This document shows positions 39,497 to 47,469 of a stretch of 64,000 nucleotides of DNA, in pieces. A program made the position numbers and the translations under genes. The notes under the pieces are model-generated. The model was not told the origin of the DNA and made no database searches. It was given only the letters and a program-made list of their open reading frames with translations. The DNA comes from Acholoe squamosa (Eukaryota > Annelida > Polychaeta > Phyllodocida > Polynoidae), in the NCBI GenBank assembly GCA_949317995.1, contig OX439050.1:23323839-23387838 (forward strand). The letters run 5' to 3'. The first letter of the stretch is position 1. Every line of letters starts with the position of its first letter.

Positions 39497-39866
39497 ATGT
39501 AAGTGTCACCCATTCACAGGCTTCAATTAAAGAAAGCGACCGATATAAAACAAGTGAACAAAGAGTGAGATATACTGAGTCTTTATTGGGGGACTGTCCT
39601 CCTTGTTAGACATGATACTCTACTATACTTATGACTCCTAAGGCCACTTAAAAAATATTTTCAGCTTTTTTTTTTGTTTGGATCGGTACATGTAATTCAT
39701 TCGTAATTTTTATCTATTGCTCATTATTTTCAAAGTAATATGGTTTAATATTGATTTCGATGTACATAAGTAAGGTTATACATTTAATTAGATCCGATAA
39801 ACACTTAGCTCTCACAGATATTCAGGTTAGCGGGTCATTCAATATATAAATTATAGTAACCAGGGC

Positions 39867-39944
39867 ATATAAGAAGGTAAGGACCTCAGCCCCACTATGT
39901 TAGTGTCAGGGCTGATCCTTCTGGTCCTACCTAGGTGTAAATAT
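39867..39944 (-). repeat. 78-bp dispersed repeat, copy 2
   Basis: The exact reverse complement of 35399-35476, about 4.4 kb away. Here no AT tract adjoins it. Confidence 0.9.
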
Positions 39945-40450
39945 GTGACGCAACATGGGAAAAGGTAACATTATGGGGATTTGTGGTTATTCTCAGCAAC
40001 TAGGTGGCACAACCAAATAATAAAAGAGGATGATTTTACTCTGATCCATCAGAATACTTTCTGTAAGTCTACCTTTATAATTTTGGACAATCACAGTCCC
40101 TGAATAATGGGCATAAACTTCTTTTACAGCACAAATAAGCATGTCATCATGCCCAAAACTGATACTATCTGTGTAAGTTGACAGATATTGTAATATTCTT
40201 GGTTCAGGTATGTCTATCTAATTTGAGTAATCAGCTGACAAAGATAATATCCAATAAGCTCATTAAACCAGGTCTGTTTCATTTAAAATGAAGAGGTTTC
40301 ATGGATCATTTTGGTATATGGATCATCAAAATCTAACAAGGAGTAGCTGGAGAAAGTCCCGTGATTATGTATGATGTTATTTTATGTGCATCACTAGTGG
40401 GGCCATAACTAACACTAATCACCATAATGGTATGTTTTCCCACGTTTTGT

Positions 40451-40451
<1 letters not shown>

Positions 40452-40487
<36 letters not shown>
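40452..40487. repeat. (TA)n microsatellite at the LINE 3' end
   Basis: About 17 TA units directly after the LINE 3' UTR (minus strand). Confidence 0.9.
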
Positions 40488-40490
<3 letters not shown>

Positions 40491-40584
40491 AAAGCAACAT
40501 GACACAATGTAATACAATATATAGAGGAATAATATATCCGGGGGGGAACAGCTCATCCCATTCTATTAATGGTAAAGGAATTGG

Positions 40585-41088
40585 TTATATAATATCCGTA
40601 GGGCAGTAAAATTTGAGATATTGTAAACTTTCTTCTTTAAGTTTTTCTTTAGTTTCAGCATTTCTTCTGCCCACTGGAAGTAGGTTCCATTTTTGTGCAC
40701 CAAAGAATTCTACACTTCTAGCATATGAGACACAATTTGGGGTGATGATTTTACAAGTTGGAGCATCATGTAAACGAGTTGGTAGTCTATTGTTGACTTT
40801 ATACACATCAGATCTAGACCTGTCATACATATAATTTAATAGATGTATATATCTCCTATATTCCAGTTTGTTACAATCAGTTTCATTATGAATAAGATCA
40901 GTATTGGTTAAATTAGGAACCTTTAAACAAATTTTTAAACATCTATTTTGGGCATACTGAAGAGGTTCCATGTATTTGTTGAAAGTGGTTATAAAACATA
41001 TGTCAGCATAGTCCATGTATGGCAGAATTGTAGTTTTGTATATATATTGATTGCAGTTTTCACATCCACATAACGTCTTAGCAAACAA
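40585..41088 (-). pseudogene. LINE C-terminal region
   Basis: This frame differs from that of the RT. It includes LPYMDYADICF, YRRYIHLLNYMYDRS and FFGAQKWNLLPVGRRNAET, the C-terminal region that follows the RT in Jockey-superfamily LINEs. The stop at 40585 is followed by a short 3' UTR. Confidence 0.8.
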
Positions 41089-41290
41089 AGTTTGTATGTT
41101 TTATAAGCTATGGTCTTAACCTGATTTTTTTAAGTGCAGTCCATAAGACAGTAAGGGGTCTAATATCACGCCTAGGTATTTATAGCTAGGAACCACTTGT
41201 AGTAATTGATTGTTAAGTACAATGTTGGCTTGTAATGTTTTCAACTTTGTGGCTGAGGTTGAGAAAATCATTACCTTTGTCTTGGCCACA

Positions 41291-42124
41291 TTAATAGAGA
41301 GTTTTTTTAATACACCATGTTGAGTAGTTTTCTAGATCATCCTGTAGCAATTTTTTTGCTAATTCTAAATCATGATTGGATGTATATATTACAGTATCAT
41401 CTGCGTATAGCTTAATTTTGCATGATTTTATACAATTTGTTACATCGTTGACATATAATAGAAAAAGCAGAGGACCTAATATTGAGCCCTGTGGCAATCC
41501 ACAAACCACTTCTTCTTTATCAGAGGTAATTCCATTTGCATGTACCATTTGTTTTCTGTTACATAAATAATCTTTGAACCAATGATAGTTGTCTGATCGT
41601 ATTCCATAATGATGTAATTTTGTTAGTAAAACAGAGTGATCTACTGTGTCAAAAGCTTTCCTAAGGTCTATAAAAGCTGCCACAGTAGAGTTTGCTATAT
41701 TTAGTTCCCTTTTAATATCATCAGTGAATTTGGCTAACGTATCTGTTGTGCTAAAGCCAGAATGGAATCCACCCTGATTTGGGGTTAGTATGTTTTCTTT
41801 AACCAAGAAACCATAGACTCTATTGTGTACAATTTTTTCGAGGAGTTTACAAGGTATATGTAGAATTGATATTGGTCTATACTTATTGACATATACAGAG
41901 TTACCAGCTTTAAGTATGGGAGTATTTTTTGAAATTTTCCAAGAACTTGGTACACTGTTAGAACTAAATGACAAGTTGAATAACGTAACTAGTTTATCAA
42001 GAATATGTTTAAAGACAGTTTTGAGTAGCGATGTAGATATATTATGAATAGCAGAGGATTTGATAATATTTATATCGTTCACTAACTTTAGTACTTCCTG
42101 TACATTTGTTACCATAGGGTCCAT
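41291..42124 (-). pseudogene. LINE reverse transcriptase domain
   Basis: Non-LTR RT motifs in order: PSSWKISKNTPILKAG, YRPISILHIPCKLLEKI, TPNQGGFHSGFST, FIDLRKAFDTVDH (first catalytic Asp), GLPQGSILGPLLFLLYVND, and YADDTVIY with the catalytic DD pair. The frame stops at CIKKTLY in an A run. The expected thumb continues in another frame, so the copy cannot make a full-length protein. Confidence 0.9.
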
Positions 42125-42286
42125 TTGTGGAGCTATTTTTCATCATAAGGTTGCCACGGAATATAAAGATCCTTGGCTAAAGAGGGGCCAATATTTGCAA
42201 AATATTGATTTATAAATTTAGGGATGTCTTCTTTTGGAATAGGTGTATCAATGTTGTTATGATCTACTAAATTTATGTCTTTTTTT

Positions 42287-42520
42287 TTAGTTTGGGTGTC
42301 CCGGTAATAGATTATTTATAATTCGCCAAAATTTTCTATGATCATTTTTATATTCTACGAGTTGGTCTTTAAAGAAATTTTTCCTGGCTTTGTCAATAAT
42401 CTTAATAGCTTTGTTTGTAGCATCGGTGGCCTGTTTCCATTTTCTGTCTGATTTTTCTCGTCTAGCTTTCCAGAGGATTTTATTTTTATCTCGTATGATT
42501 TCATAGACATTTTGTGTCAT
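42287..42520 (-). pseudogene. LINE EN-RT linker segment
   Basis: A 77-codon fragment in the same frame as the RT but a different one from the endonuclease. It contains a basic helix (KILWKARREKSDRKWKQA) and RKFWRIINNLL, typical of the linker before the RT in Jockey/CR1/L2-type elements. It ends at an A-run frame change. Confidence 0.65.
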
Positions 42521-42729
42521 CCAAGGGTCTCGGTGTTTTTTTACTAAGAATCTATGTAGAGAACAATATTTATCTGTGTTTCTTATAATATCTTCAATAC
42601 AGTTCCATGCAGTATCAACTGAGAGAGTATTGTTAAACGTAGACCAGTCAGCATTATCTATTTCTCTAAGAAGTATCTCATTAGACAGTTTGCTATATGA
42701 TCTTCCTTCAATATAGACCTTATCTTCTA

Positions 42730-43464
42730 TTATTTTCCATTTTTTTTCCTAACAAGGAAGACAGGCAAGTGGTCTGAGATTATATTATTGGCAACGCCAG
42801 TGGTTACAAAATTCCGTCTTAGATTTGTGAAAATTAAATCTAGGGTTGAGTTTTTAAGGGTCGCATCCGTAATTTCTTGGTTTAATCCAAAACTTTTCAT
42901 CTTATTCAGCAGATTATTAACAGTATCTGAATCTTTTAGTACATTAAAGTTGAAGTCTCCCATAATTACTATTTCCATATTATCATAGATATCAATAGAT
43001 TCAATTTGGTTTAGTAAATTATCCATCATTTCAGTGAAGATTAACTTGGAGCCTTCAGGCGGTCTATATAGATTCACAAGTAGCAGTGGTTTTACATTGG
43101 ACTTATTTACTAATATAGTTTGAACTTCAATGAGTTCATTCAAGTTATTTGTATGTGAATAGATTTCATAATTGTGTGGAATACTATGTTTGATATAAAT
43201 AGCTATTCCTCCTCCAGTTTTTATTTTGCCTTTATTATCGAGTGTTTGTCTATCTAGCCTGTATCTGGTATATCCATTCAATTGATAGTCACATTCATCA
43301 TCTTCAGCTCTAAACCAAGTTTCAGAGAAAGTGTATATGTCAAGTGAAGCAGGGTATAGTTCTGCACAGATAGAGGCATAATTAGCTTTTATACTTCTGG
43401 CATTTAGGTGCATAATGCGTAGGCCTCTGGTGGTTTTAATTTGGTCAATTGAAGTGAAATGCAT
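42730..43464 (-). pseudogene. LINE AP endonuclease domain
   Basis: The frame is open from an ATG at 43464 (MHFTSIDQ). Apurinic/apyrimidinic endonuclease landmarks appear in order: LRIMHLNARSIKA with the metal-binding N, FSETWF with the catalytic E, GGGIAIYIK, LLLVNLYRPPEG, MGDFNFNV with the D.N pair, TLDLIFTN and the terminal SDHLPV. This enzyme nicks the genomic target that primes reverse transcription. All expected catalytic residues appear present. The frame ends at 42730, before the RT, because of a stop or frame change. Confidence 0.88.
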
Positions 43465-43584
43465 GGTGAGTATCTTTAAGGTATAATACAGTACCGGTAC
43501 ATATAAAAGTAATCGTTGGTAGACAATACATATAAATAACAGTAGAAATTGAGCTGTTTCCCTCATCCCTCGAATCAATAGGTA

Positions 43585-43948
43585 TGTAGGGGCCGGCATC
43601 ATTGTATATATATTAGTGCCGTTCATCCGAGAGACGTGTTCGTGTGGTGCTTGTTCCTTCTATGCTAGCTAGGTGTCGCTTTGCTATACCTCGTTGGTAC
43701 TAGAGGGGGCAGCACCATGCCTCGCGTCCAGCTCCTACTAAGGAGCCGGACGAGCGGCAGAAGGGGACTGGACATGGTCCAGTCCAGACGCTAGTACTTT
43801 GTTATCAAAGAGATCTAATAAAGTCCTACCCGAGAGGTAGGGGTTTCTGGGGCTTTGCCCAACCCGAACTATTCGTGTTGTGTTGGTACATCTAGTGGTA
43901 AGCGAGCCAAAGAGCCACCCAACATATAAGTCGATACGAACCATTACA
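43585..43948 (+). repeat. 5' LTR (364 bp)
   Basis: Starts TGTAGGGG and ends CATTACA. A TATA box (TATATATATTA, 43605-43615) lies only 20 bp in, so the predicted start of R is near 43632-43637 and U3 is about 50 bp, very short. AATAAA is at 43817-43822. Three strong hairpins follow the TATA box: around 43725-43752 (GCTCCT/AGGAGC with GTCC/GGAC), a perfect GGACTGGAC/GTCCAGTCC pair at 43765-43785, and CCTACC/GGTAGG at 43825-43841 just after AATAAA. It differs from the 3' LTR at two positions that I can see. Confidence 0.92.
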
Positions 43949-43949
43949 C

Positions 43950-43961
43950 TGGTGCCGTGAC
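43950..43961 (+). promoter_or_regulatory. primer binding site, tRNA-His type
   Basis: TGGTGCCGTGAC, one base after the LTR, is complementary to the 3' end of animal tRNA-His (GTCACGGCACCA) over 12 nt. It is repeated at 50763-50774. Confidence 0.75.
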
Positions 43962-44159
43962 CAGTTGGTTCGGGGGTGGTGCGCGGCCACATTGGCCGAA
44001 AGCCTCGGGAAACCCGAAGCGGATCCCCCCAGCCCTGGGCTAGAGGGATTCGAAGAGGATGATTACACATCCCAGCATCTGTTGTTAGACTGGAAACCCG
44101 GTCAACAACAAATGTTTAATCAGGAGGGTGTATGAAATATTTTTTCTACACCCGACCTG

Positions 44160-47100
44160 ATGGACAATGCCACCAGAGATGGCATCGTAAAATTGTATCC
44201 GGCTACACCCCAAACAGGAGTACCGGATACCGGATTGTTTAGGGGTGTGTTAAGACCCCCAACTTTAGACTTGAGCGATTGGTCCCAAGTTATAACTAGC
44301 AGACGCCAGCTAGGTCCTATGGTACCAACGGGCTCGGCTAGCGGCTTGGGTACACCAATTGCACAAAGCTCTATGCAGCGTACTGCAACCCCCAAGGGTT
44401 CAGCACCAGGTGGTGGAAACGAAGTAGCCCCACTAATGACATCGTCGGATCATGACAGCGACGATGGCAAAACCATAAGGGACGCAATAGTCCCAGGCGC
44501 GAAAGCAAAAAATAAGCCTAGTGGTACCGGACCGAAAAGCTCGGAAAGGCATCACCTAGGCCGATCTCTAGACGAAGGCTTGTCTGACTCCATGTTTAAC
44601 CCTGGAGGCAGTCGCAAGTCTATCTACGGACGTCGGATGGGTCCCGGGTATAAAAATACCCAGGCCTATTTGAAAGCCAAGGAACAGGTAGAGTTGCAGG
44701 CTAAGAGGCAACATGAACAATTCATGTTAGCCCAATCCAAAATAGAAGAGGAAGCTAGGTCTCGGATCGGAAAATTACGATCCGTTGAGCAGGAGGCGAT
44801 TCTAAAAGAATCCGACCTCAAATATCGTCTATCCTCCGTATCCCATCAGTTGGAGCGGAAGGAGAGAGACGCACAGGAAAAAGAAAAAAGGCTGGCTGAG
44901 TTGGAAATCGAGGAAGCCAGTAAACTTAGAGCAATCGACAAGGCTAGGGCCGAGGAGGTTGCTAAGGCTCGGGATGTAAATAAATTACAAACGGAGTTGC
45001 ACGCAATGGAGGAGAAGCTTAAGAAACTTCAACTCCGGAAGGCTGAGACAGAAGCCAAGATGGTCTCGGAACAAGCCGAGATCAGGAAGGAGACCAGTGA
45101 ATATAACAAGTCTCAGAAAGAGAAGGGTGAAAAGTACCGCCTACTTAAGGATACTTTTAAGCGAGAGGCAATTATCGCCCAAGAAGAAAGAAACCGAGCT
45201 GTGGCGGAAAATGAAAAGATTCGATCCGAAATCTTGGCAGAAAACGCACAGCTAAGGGAGGAACAGCGAAACCTGACTACAGACGTAGCTACCCTCACAA
45301 TAAATAAGTCTGCTATGGAGAGTTATTTACAGGAGCAAGAGCAAACGCAGGCCCCTCCGGCGAGTAGGGATACAAACCCGAACTCGACGTTCGTGAAACA
45401 GGGCGACCCAGTCTCCTGTTCTACACCGAAGAATCCGCAGTATAATCCTTTTGTAAATGATAATGCTTCGCGGAATGTAGATCAAGGGGGCGTTTACATC
45501 AGAACCCAGGATAAGCATGGCCGAACTAGTAGAGTCCGGATAAGTGAAGTGCCCATAGTCCACAACCTGGACCCGGACTATACCCCTAGAGAGGCTTCCG
45601 ATAGTAGTGCGGAGACCAGTGGATTCCACATTCATGTGGATCCGAGTAACGACCCGGGGCTGGGTGCTGGTAATGACAACACCCAACCCAATCCATCGAA
45701 CGATGGCAGCCAGTCAACGGGAAACCAGCCATCCGACGGCCTTCCCCCAAGTCATCCGTGTCTGGAATTCCTGAGAGGACTCGGATTGAATCTTGGTGAT
45801 TCGGGAGACTTTCACCAGTTTACCAGTAACCCCTCGCCTTTAGGGGGGAGACGGTGGTATGTACCCATATCTGTGGAAGGCCGGGTGGGGGAATTCTTAG
45901 TGGATACTGGAGCTAGTCATTCATGTGTGTCCAAAAGATTCTTTGATTCGGTGGCCGGCAGCCATGAGAACCTCAAAACGGGGGTAAATGCTTGCACGGC
46001 CGACGGAAGCAGTATGCGTACATTTGGTAGGACGTTTATGCCTATCCGTATAGGAGGCAAAGAATTTGTTCTTTCGCCAACTATAGCAGAGGTTAGTGAT
46101 GACGGAATCCTCGGATTGGATTTTGCAAGCTTATACGGGGCCGTCTTGGACCCGAGGGAGGGTACGATGGGTATACGGAGCCCGTATGGCTTGCATGTCC
46201 AATGCGTATTGAGACAGGTGTCTTCGGTCGCATCAGTGATACATACGGTGAAGATCCCACCGGGTACCACTTGCGATGTCCTTTGTGGCGGGTCCATGGC
46301 TCAAAGGAATGAAACTGGAGTCTACGAACCCGACACGGTGTATTTGTCAAGCATCGGGTTAGACTCAGTGGATACATTAGTGGCTAATGCAGCTTGGTCT
46401 GTATTACCCATAACTAACCGAAGTGGTTCGGTGGTTTATTTGAGGCGAGGCGACAGTGTTGGAAGGATGAGTTCGGTAGAACATGTCGCCGAGGCTAAAT
46501 TTAACAAACCACTAAACCCAGTTAGTCAGCATCCCATGGATGAAGAATTCCAAAAGCTGATTGATCAGTCAGATTTAAAGAATACGGACGATAAGGATTG
46601 CCTAGCGAGACTTCTACAAAAGTACGAAGGTGCTTTTGGTAGGGAAGGAGGCCCGGTGGGTAGATCCGATAAGGTGTTGCACACCATAGATGTGGGCAAC
46701 GAGAAACCTTTTAAAATCCCGTATCGTAGACTTCCTCTCAAGAAGAAGTTAATTTGTGAAGAGCAAATACAAAAACAGTTGGACCTAGGGGTAATCGTGC
46801 CCAGCTCGAGTCCCTGGTCCAGCCCTGTTTGTATGACTACTAAGAAAGACGGTACAATCCGCTTTTGTGTCGACTACCGGAAATTGAACGGTATAACAAA
46901 GAAGAACTCGTATCCTTTACCAAGGATAGACGAGACTTTAGATAGCTTGGGCGGAAACCAATGGTTCTGTACCTTGGATTTACAGTCCGGATATTGGCAA
47001 ATACCAATGCACCCCAATGACAAGGAGAAGACAGCGTTCTCCAGTCATATGGGGCTATTCGAGTATAATGTCTTACCCTTCGGATTGTGTAACGCCCCCG

Positions 47101-47435
47101 CTACATTCGAGGCTATGATGGAATCCTTACTGAGTGACCTTTTGTGGAAGAAATGCCTGGTTTACTTGGATGATGTGGTCGTGTTCGGCAAGTCATTCAA
47201 GGAATGCCTGGCGAATCTGCAATTAGTCCTCGACCGGATACTATCAAACGGTCTTAAACTTAAACCCAAGAAATGTAATTTGTTTAAGAAAACCATTACA
47301 TACTTGGGAAGGATCATTACTCCTAAAGGGGTGAGTGCGGATCCGGAAAAATTAGAAGCTGTAGAAAATTGGGAAAGACCCATGAGTGCTAAGGAGGTGA
47401 GATCATTTTTTAGGATTTTGTTCCTATTATCGTGA
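44160..47435 (+). CDS. gag-protease-reverse transcriptase polyprotein (copy 1)
   Basis: 1,091 codons from ATG. Residues 1-165 are low-complexity and Gly/Ser/Thr-rich. About 170-400 is a long Lys/Glu-rich coiled coil. About 400-560 is a Pro/Asn/Ser-rich linker. The aspartic protease has LVDTGASHS with the catalytic Asp at 582 and a distal ILGLDF. The RT follows, with YPLPRIDETL, LDLQSGYWQIPM, LPFGLCNAPATFE and the catalytic YLDD at 1002-1005. I see no CCHC zinc knuckle and no recognisable capsid signature. The frame ends by a TGA soon after VRSFF, where the pol frame continues one phase over. A hairpin (GGGTGTA/TACACCC) sits just before the ATG. Confidence 0.9.
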   Translation: MDNATRDGIVKLYPATPQTGVPDTGLFRGVLRPPTLDLSDWSQVITSRRQLGPMVPTGSASGLGTPIAQSSMQRTATPKGSAPGGGNEVAPLMTSSDHDSDDGKTIRDAIVPGAKAKNKPSGTGPKSSERHHLGRSLDEGLSDSMFNPGGSRKSIYGRRMGPGYKNTQAYLKAKEQVELQAKRQHEQFMLAQSKIEEEARSRIGKLRSVEQEAILKESDLKYRLSSVSHQLERKERDAQEKEKRLAELEIEEASKLRAIDKARAEEVAKARDVNKLQTELHAMEEKLKKLQLRKAETEAKMVSEQAEIRKETSEYNKSQKEKGEKYRLLKDTFKREAIIAQEERNRAVAENEKIRSEILAENAQLREEQRNLTTDVATLTINKSAMESYLQEQEQTQAPPASRDTNPNSTFVKQGDPVSCSTPKNPQYNPFVNDNASRNVDQGGVYIRTQDKHGRTSRVRISEVPIVHNLDPDYTPREASDSSAETSGFHIHVDPSNDPGLGAGNDNTQPNPSNDGSQSTGNQPSDGLPPSHPCLEFLRGLGLNLGDSGDFHQFTSNPSPLGGRRWYVPISVEGRVGEFLVDTGASHSCVSKRFFDSVAGSHENLKTGVNACTADGSSMRTFGRTFMPIRIGGKEFVLSPTIAEVSDDGILGLDFASLYGAVLDPREGTMGIRSPYGLHVQCVLRQVSSVASVIHTVKIPPGTTCDVLCGGSMAQRNETGVYEPDTVYLSSIGLDSVDTLVANAAWSVLPITNRSGSVVYLRRGDSVGRMSSVEHVAEAKFNKPLNPVSQHPMDEEFQKLIDQSDLKNTDDKDCLARLLQKYEGAFGREGGPVGRSDKVLHTIDVGNEKPFKIPYRRLPLKKKLICEEQIQKQLDLGVIVPSSSPWSSPVCMTTKKDGTIRFCVDYRKLNGITKKNSYPLPRIDETLDSLGGNQWFCTLDLQSGYWQIPMHPNDKEKTAFSSHMGLFEYNVLPFGLCNAPATFEAMMESLLSDLLWKKCLVYLDDVVVFGKSFKECLANLQLVLDRILSNGLKLKPKKCNLFKKTITYLGRIITPKGVSADPEKLEAVENWERPMSAKEVRSFFRILFLLS
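47406..47414 (+). other. +1 frame break between RT and RNase H (copy 1)
   Basis: In a T6 run the gag-RT frame must move +1 for the gypsy pol homology to continue. Copy 2 has the same run at 54219-54227. A classical -1 slippery heptamer does not fit the phase. Either one surplus T in the source element or an unusual +1 recoding site would explain it. Confidence 0.75.
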
Positions 47436-47469
47436 TTTCATACCGAATTACTCTTGTGTCAGCTTCCCC

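Larger units (their letters stand above)
40452..43584 (-). mobile_element. LINE (Jockey-superfamily type), 3' part, frameshifted
   Basis: A minus-strand non-LTR retrotransposon. In 5' to 3' order it has an AP endonuclease, a linker, a reverse transcriptase, and a C-terminal region with a WNLLP-type motif. Its 3' end runs into an (AT)n tract at 40452-40487, which may be its own short-repeat tail. The 5' side is cut at 43584 by the gypsy element, and the rest resumes at 61686. At least two frame changes (near 42.3 and 41.3 kb, both in A runs) make this copy inactive. Confidence 0.85.

Noticed and set aside
43465-43626. N-terminal extension of the LINE endonuclease frame to 43626
   Set aside because: The first part is encoded by the gypsy LTR, which inserted at 43584; the plausible LINE start is the ATG at 43464.
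45327-46377. Minus-strand frames of 94-126 codons inside gag-pol (both units)
   Set aside because: Antisense shadows of the protease-RT reading frame, with no recognisable domain.
47400-47435. Programmed -1 frameshift at the T6 run
   Set aside because: The conserved pol frame lies +1, and reading -1 from the last Phe codon meets a stop at once.
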